Assembly (NCBI GenBank): GCA_023252095.1
Contig: JAHEXN010000098.1
Span: 1 to 10,611 of the forward strand
DNA: 10,611 nucleotides
Direction of reading: 5' to 3'
From: Actinomycetes bacterium
GTDB lineage: Bacteria; Actinomycetota; Actinomycetes; Propionibacteriales; Nocardioidaceae
Shown here: in pieces, positions 8,218-10,611 of the stretch
Position numbering within the stretch: position 1 is the first letter of the stretch
Layout: each line of letters begins with the position of its first letter
Program-made: the position numbers and the translations under genes
The notes under the pieces: model-generated
Told to the model about the DNA's origin: nothing
Seen by the model: the letters and a program-made list of their open reading frames with translations, nothing else
The model's database searches: none

Positions 8218-8993
8218 CACATTCCCTTCGGCGGGACGAGCTGCAGGTACAGCGCGGAGATGACGAAGTTGACCACGAACAGCAGCGTGAAGGTGATGAC
8301 GACGGCCTCGTTGACTGCGTCCCCCACGCCCTTGGGCCCACCCTTGGCGTTCATGCCCTTGTAGGAGGCGACGATCGCGGCCAGGAAGCCAAAGACGAGG
8401 GCCTTGGCCATGCCTTGGTAGATGTCCGGCAGCTGCGCGAGTGCCGTGAACGACGAGACGTACGCACCTGGTGTGCCGTCCTGGAGGATCACGTTGAACA
8501 CGTAGCCGCCGGCGACGCCGACGATGCTGACGAGGCTGTTGAGGAAGACCGCGATCATCATGCAGGCCAGGACCCGCGGCACCACGAGGCGCTGGATCGG
8601 GTCGATGCCGAGCACCATCATCGCGTCGAGCTCCTCGCGGATCTTGCGCGAGCCGAAGTCGGCCGCGATGGCCGATCCGGCGGCACCGGCGATCAGGAGG
8701 GCCGTGGCGATGGGGCCGGCCTCACGGATGACCGCGAGGACCGCGGCGGAGCCCGTGAACGACTGCGCGCCGAACTGCTTGATGAGGCCGCCGACCTGCA
8801 GCGCGATGACCGCGCCGAAGGGGATGGCCACGAGCGCCGTGGGGACGATCGTGACGCGGATGATGAACCAGGACTGGAGCAGGAACTCCCGGAGCTGGAA
8901 CGGCCGGCGGAACAACGCCACCAGCACGTCCATCATGAACGCGAACAGGCCGCCGGCGACGCGCGCCGGGCCGGTGACGACCGAGAGGCTCAC
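8217..8993 (-). CDS. yrbEA: YrbEA, MlaE-family permease subunit of the Mce transporter
   Basis: A 258-residue membrane protein, partner of YrbEB in the permease. The amphipathic N-terminal part (about 10-42, with FRRPFQLREFLLQSW) matches the interfacial elbow helix of MlaE-type permeases. Hydrophobic segments follow at about 44-70, 84-112, 140-170, 196-212 and 228-252. The coupling motif GSRKIREELDAMMVLGIDP (114-132) contains the conserved Glu-Glu pair (120-121) that docks on the ATPase. The start is the GTG at 8993, which overlaps the mceG stop as GTGA and gives a family-typical length. The frame is open 26 codons further upstream, but that stretch is Arg/Pro-rich and lies in the mceG tail. 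No clear ribosome binding site is seen, again suggesting coupling. An internal Met at residue 20 is a less likely start because it would cut into the elbow helix. Confidence 0.94.
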   Translation of the reverse strand: MSLSVVTGPARVAGGLFAFMMDVLVALFRRPFQLREFLLQSWFIIRVTIVPTALVAIPFGAVIALQVGGLIKQFGAQSFTGSAAVLAVIREAGPIATALLIAGAAGSAIAADFGSRKIREELDAMMVLGIDPIQRLVVPRVLACMMIAVFLNSLVSIVGVAGGYVFNVILQDGTPGAYVSSFTALAQLPDIYQGMAKALVFGFLAAIVASYKGMNAKGGPKGVGDAVNEAVVITFTLLFVVNFVISALYLQLVPPKGM

Positions 8994-9949
8994 GCACCGC
9001 CGCCCGTCGGCACCGGAGCGACGGACTCGAAGGAGCCGGGGGGCGGGGTGACGCCGTTGGTGCGGCACCACTCGCCGGGCTCGCGCTGCCCACGGCGCGG
9101 ACGGCCGTCGGACGGCTCGAGCTGGACCGGGATCGGGGGCAGCGGGGGCATGTCGATGCCGGACTCCGCGGCGAGCTCGTCGGCGTCCTTCTCCTCGGAC
9201 ATGCCGATCGGGCCGACCCGCTGGGCGTTGAGGAACTGCGCCACGACCGGCTCGGTGCTGGACAGGAGCATCTCGCGGGGACCGAACATCGCCAGGTGCT
9301 TGTGGTAGAGCAGGCCGATGTTGTCCGGCACGGTGCGGGCTGTGTTGATGTCGTGGGTCACGATCAGGAACGTCGCATCGATCTGCGCGTTCAGGTCGAT
9401 GAACAGCTGGTTGATGTACGCCGTGCGGACCGGGTCCAGACCCGAGTCAGGCTCGTCGATCAGCAGGATCTCCGGATCGAGCACCAGCGCACGCGCCAGA
9501 CCCGCACGCTTGCGCATGCCACCGGAGATCTCACCGGGGAGCTTGTTCTCCGCACCCGTCAGACCCACCAGCTCCATCTTGTCCATCACGACCTGACGGA
9601 TCTCGGACTCGGACTTCTTCGTGTGCTCACGCAGCGGGAACGCGACGTTGTCGTACAGGTCCATCGACCCGAACATCGCCCCGTCCTGGAACAGGACCCC
9701 GAAGAGCTTGCGGATCTCGTACAGATCCTTCTCCGAGCAGTTCGCGATGTCGGTGCCCTCGATCCACACATGACCCTTGTCAGGCTTCAGCAGACCGATG
9801 ACCGTCTTCAGGAACACCGACTTGCCCGTGCCCGACGGACCCAGCATCACCGAGATCTCACCCGCGGGAAGAGTCAGCGAGACGTCGTTCCAGATCATCT
9901 GCGACCCGAACTTCTTCGTCAGGCCCTCGACCTTGACCTCAACACCCAC
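8990..9949 (-). CDS. mceG: MceG (Mkl), ABC ATPase energising the Mce transporter
   Basis: A 319-residue cytoplasmic ABC ATPase with all catalytic motifs: Walker A GPSGTGKS (37-44), Q-loop Q88 in VLFQDGAMFGS, signature ISGGM (141-145), Walker B ILLIDEP with catalytic E166, D-loop SGLDP (169-173) and switch H199. The QRVGPIGMSEEKD stretch (243-255) after the nucleotide-binding domain is characteristic of the Mkl/MceG group. Beyond it is a Pro-rich tail of about 60 residues ending in EWCRTNGVTPPPGSF and Gly/Ala. MceG powers lipid import by binding the YrbE coupling helices. It is the first gene of the operon and ends overlapping yrbEA. The start is GTG at 9949, because GAGGAGGA (9954-9961) is 4 bases upstream and the protein then begins directly with the ATPase fold. 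An in-frame ATG at 10024 would add 25 unconserved-looking residues and has no ribosome binding site. Confidence 0.96.
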   Translation of the reverse strand: MGVEVKVEGLTKKFGSQMIWNDVSLTLPAGEISVMLGPSGTGKSVFLKTVIGLLKPDKGHVWIEGTDIANCSEKDLYEIRKLFGVLFQDGAMFGSMDLYDNVAFPLREHTKKSESEIRQVVMDKMELVGLTGAENKLPGEISGGMRKRAGLARALVLDPEILLIDEPDSGLDPVRTAYINQLFIDLNAQIDATFLIVTHDINTARTVPDNIGLLYHKHLAMFGPREMLLSSTEPVVAQFLNAQRVGPIGMSEEKDADELAAESGIDMPPLPPIPVQLEPSDGRPRRGQREPGEWCRTNGVTPPPGSFESVAPVPTGGGA

Positions 9950-9953
9950 GGTG

Positions 9954-9961
9954 TCCTCCTC
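9954..9961 (-). promoter_or_regulatory. Ribosome binding site of mceG
   Basis: GAGGAGGA on the minus strand ends four bases before the GTG at 9949. It is a near-perfect Shine-Dalgarno sequence and decides the mceG start against the in-frame ATG at 10024. A 6-bp GC-only stem (9968-9973 pairing with 9979-9984) sits just upstream in the leader. Confidence 0.75.
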
Positions 9962-9997
9962 GTTCGTCCTCCCCCGGAGGGAGGGCGGATCCACGCC

Positions 9998-10026
9998 ATC
10001 GTAGTGCAGTGTGACCGGGCGCACAG
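9998..10026 (-). promoter_or_regulatory. Candidate promoter for the mce operon (proximal)
   Basis: On the minus strand a TACGAT box (9998-10003) resembles an actinobacterial -10 element; CTGTGC lies 17 bases upstream as a poor -35. A transcript from here would have a leader of about 40 bases before the mceG GTG. A weak match only; many actinobacterial promoters lack a recognisable -35. Confidence 0.3.
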
Positions 10027-10051
10027 GGACAACGAGGTGGCGTGACGCGAA

Positions 10052-10103
10052 GTTACGTCACCTGTTCGTCACTGCGAGTTACCGATCGCTGGGTGACTGT
10101 AAC
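10052..10103. repeat. Imperfect inverted repeat with extra half-site, possible operator
   Basis: GTTACGTCAC (10052-10061) is matched in inverse by GTGACTGTAAC (10093-10103), which differs by one inserted base. A third half-site, GCGAGTTAC (10074-10082), lies between them and repeats GCGAAGTTAC (10047-10056) directly at a spacing of about 26 bases. The block lies between the rplL terminators and mceG, where a repressor or activator of the mce operon would bind. No regulator gene is in the window, so the cognate protein is unknown. Confidence 0.35.
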
Positions 10104-10140
10104 CGACGACACAGGCAGGCTCATAATCAACTCTGGATTC

Positions 10141-10168
10141 AAAACAACGAGGGCGTCGGACGGCGCCC
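10141..10168 (-). terminator. Possible second, weaker terminator after rplL
   Basis: On the minus strand GGGCG (10164-10168) can pair with CGCCC (10151-10155) around an 8-base loop, followed by TCGTTGTTTT (10141-10150), seven of whose ten bases are T. The stem is short, but it stands directly before a U-rich tail, which the stronger hairpin upstream lacks. Confidence 0.4.
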
Positions 10169-10187
10169 AGGACGCCTTCCTGACGCA

Positions 10188-10227
10188 CCGAAGGCGCCCC
10201 TCCCGCGAACGGGAGGAGCGCCTTCGG
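10188..10227 (-). terminator. Strong terminator hairpin of rplL
   Basis: An 18-base arm (10210-10227) pairs with 10188-10205 around the four-base loop TTCG (transcript strand, 10206-10209). All pairs are Watson-Crick except one U-G pair in the RNA. It begins 21 bases after the rplL stop. No U-tract follows directly, as is common for actinobacterial terminators. The wobble pair forms only in the minus-strand RNA, which fits termination of rplL. Confidence 0.85.
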
Positions 10228-10248
10228 CAGTGCGCTGGTGTCAGCAGG

Positions 10249-10611
10249 TCACTTGAGGGTGACGGTGGCGCCGGCGGCCTCGAGGGCCTCCTTGGCCTTC
10301 TCGCCGGTCTCCTTGTTGACCTTCTCCAGGACCGGCTTGGGCGCGCCCTCGACGAGGTCCTTGGCCTCCTTCAGACCGAGGCTCGTGAGCGTGCGCACCT
10401 CCTTGATGACCTGGATCTTCTTGTCGCCGGCCGACTCGAGGACGACGTCGAACTCGTCCTGCTCGGCGGCTTCCTCAGCGGCACCGGCGCCACCGGCCGC
10501 GGGGGCGGCGGCAACGGCGACCGGAGCGGCCGCGGTGACCTCGAAGGTCTCCTCGAAGGCCTTCACGAACTCGCTGAGCTCGATGAGGGTCAGTTCCTTG
10601 AATGCATCCAA
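10249..10611 (-). CDS. rplL: 50S ribosomal protein bL12 (L7/L12), 5' end beyond window
   Basis: bL12 forms the flexible ribosomal stalk that recruits and activates translation GTPases (EF-Tu, EF-G, IF2). The visible 120 residues cover most of the protein: the N-terminal dimerisation helices (DAFKELTLIELSEFVKAFEE), an Ala/Pro/Gly-rich hinge (about 31-47, TAAAPVAVAAAPAAGG) and the factor-binding C-terminal domain (from EFDVVLE; KKIQVIKEVR, TSLGLKEAKDLVEGAPKPV, ending AAGATVTLK). The first visible codon, TTG at 10609-10611, is most likely an internal Leu: family members begin with about 8-9 more residues, so the true start lies outside the window. The gene normally follows rplJ; that should be just to the right. 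Confidence 0.97.
   Translation of the reverse strand: MDAFKELTLIELSEFVKAFEETFEVTAAAPVAVAAAPAAGGAGAAEEAAEQDEFDVVLESAGDKKIQVIKEVRTLTSLGLKEAKDLVEGAPKPVLEKVNKETGEKAKEALEAAGATVTLK

Larger units (their letters stand above)
10025..10248. promoter_or_regulatory. rplL-mceG intergenic control region
   Basis: This gene-free stretch (about 300 bases when the mceG leader from 9950 is included) separates a ribosomal protein gene from the mce operon. From right to left it contains the rplL terminator hairpin, a second short hairpin with a U-rich tail, an AT-rich patch at about 10121-10150 that stands out against the GC-rich surroundings, and the repeat block at 10041-10103. Within the patch, GATTAT (minus strand, 10123-10128) is a second -10 candidate, with a poor -35. 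I see no small protein gene with a plausible ribosome binding site here. The layout implies that the mce operon has its own promoter and does not rely on transcription from rplL. Confidence 0.5.

Noticed and set aside
9968..9984. Small GC stem in the mceG leader as a riboswitch or attenuator
   Set aside because: A 6-bp stem with a 5-base loop can arise by chance in GC-rich DNA. No alternative structure, T-tract or known aptamer feature is visible, so it is only mentioned under the ribosome binding site.
9950..10024. Upstream ATG start for mceG at 10024
   Set aside because: It adds 25 residues that do not resemble ABC ATPases and lacks a ribosome binding site, while GTG at 9949 has a near-perfect one.
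10025..10187. A small regulator or peptide gene between rplL and mceG
   Set aside because: The only open frame there (plus strand, 10011-10256) crosses the terminator hairpin, has no ribosome binding site and shows no recognisable domain.
1..10611. An entirely new biological system
   Set aside because: All complete genes belong to recognised families (rplL and a standard mceG-yrbEAB-mceA-F operon). No defence, toxin-antitoxin, phage, mobile-element, CRISPR or biosynthetic gene was seen on either strand.

Overview
The window is GC-rich DNA read almost entirely from the minus strand. It suggests a high-GC actinobacterium: GTG starts are frequent, consecutive genes overlap by a few bases, and the genes encode an actinobacterial mce (mammalian cell entry) lipid-import system. 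The acidic, Ala-rich bL12 protein and the YrbE/Mce proteins look most like non-mycobacterial actinobacteria such as Nocardioidaceae. That placement rests on recognition alone and is tentative.

Layout, in transcription order (right to left). (1) The end of rplL (ribosomal protein bL12), whose first codons lie beyond the right edge. (2) A roughly 300-base stretch with no gene. It holds a strong rplL terminator hairpin, a possible second terminator, an AT-rich patch, inverted and direct repeats, and weak promoter candidates for the next operon. (3) One tightly packed mce operon: mceG (ABC ATPase), yrbEA and yrbEB (permeases), mceA to mceF (six MCE-domain substrate-tunnel proteins, with MceE a lipoprotein). 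(4) At the extreme left, the first 49 codons of a further small membrane-anchored protein, probably an Mce-associated (Mam/Mas) protein, truncated by the window edge.

How the genes work together, from established knowledge of Mce complexes: two YrbE subunits form the inner-membrane permease, an MceG dimer powers it from the cytoplasm, and MceA-F form a hetero-hexameric ring plus a long helical needle that carries hydrophobic molecules to the membrane. Here the ATPase is the first gene of the same operon, whereas in mycobacteria it is usually encoded away from the mce operons. The substrate (fatty acids, sterols or other lipids) cannot be deduced, because the window has no catabolic or regulatory gene.

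Every stop/start junction in the operon overlaps (GTGA, ATGA or TGATG), or nearly so if the internal ATG starts chosen for mceA and mceC are right. This implies translational coupling and fixed subunit stoichiometry. I found no mobile element, CRISPR array, tRNA or phage gene. The system is a known type. The points most worth a second look are the rplL-mceG linkage, the paired cysteines in five of the six Mce proteins, the repeat-bearing control region, the divergent MceG tail and the hidden edge gene.
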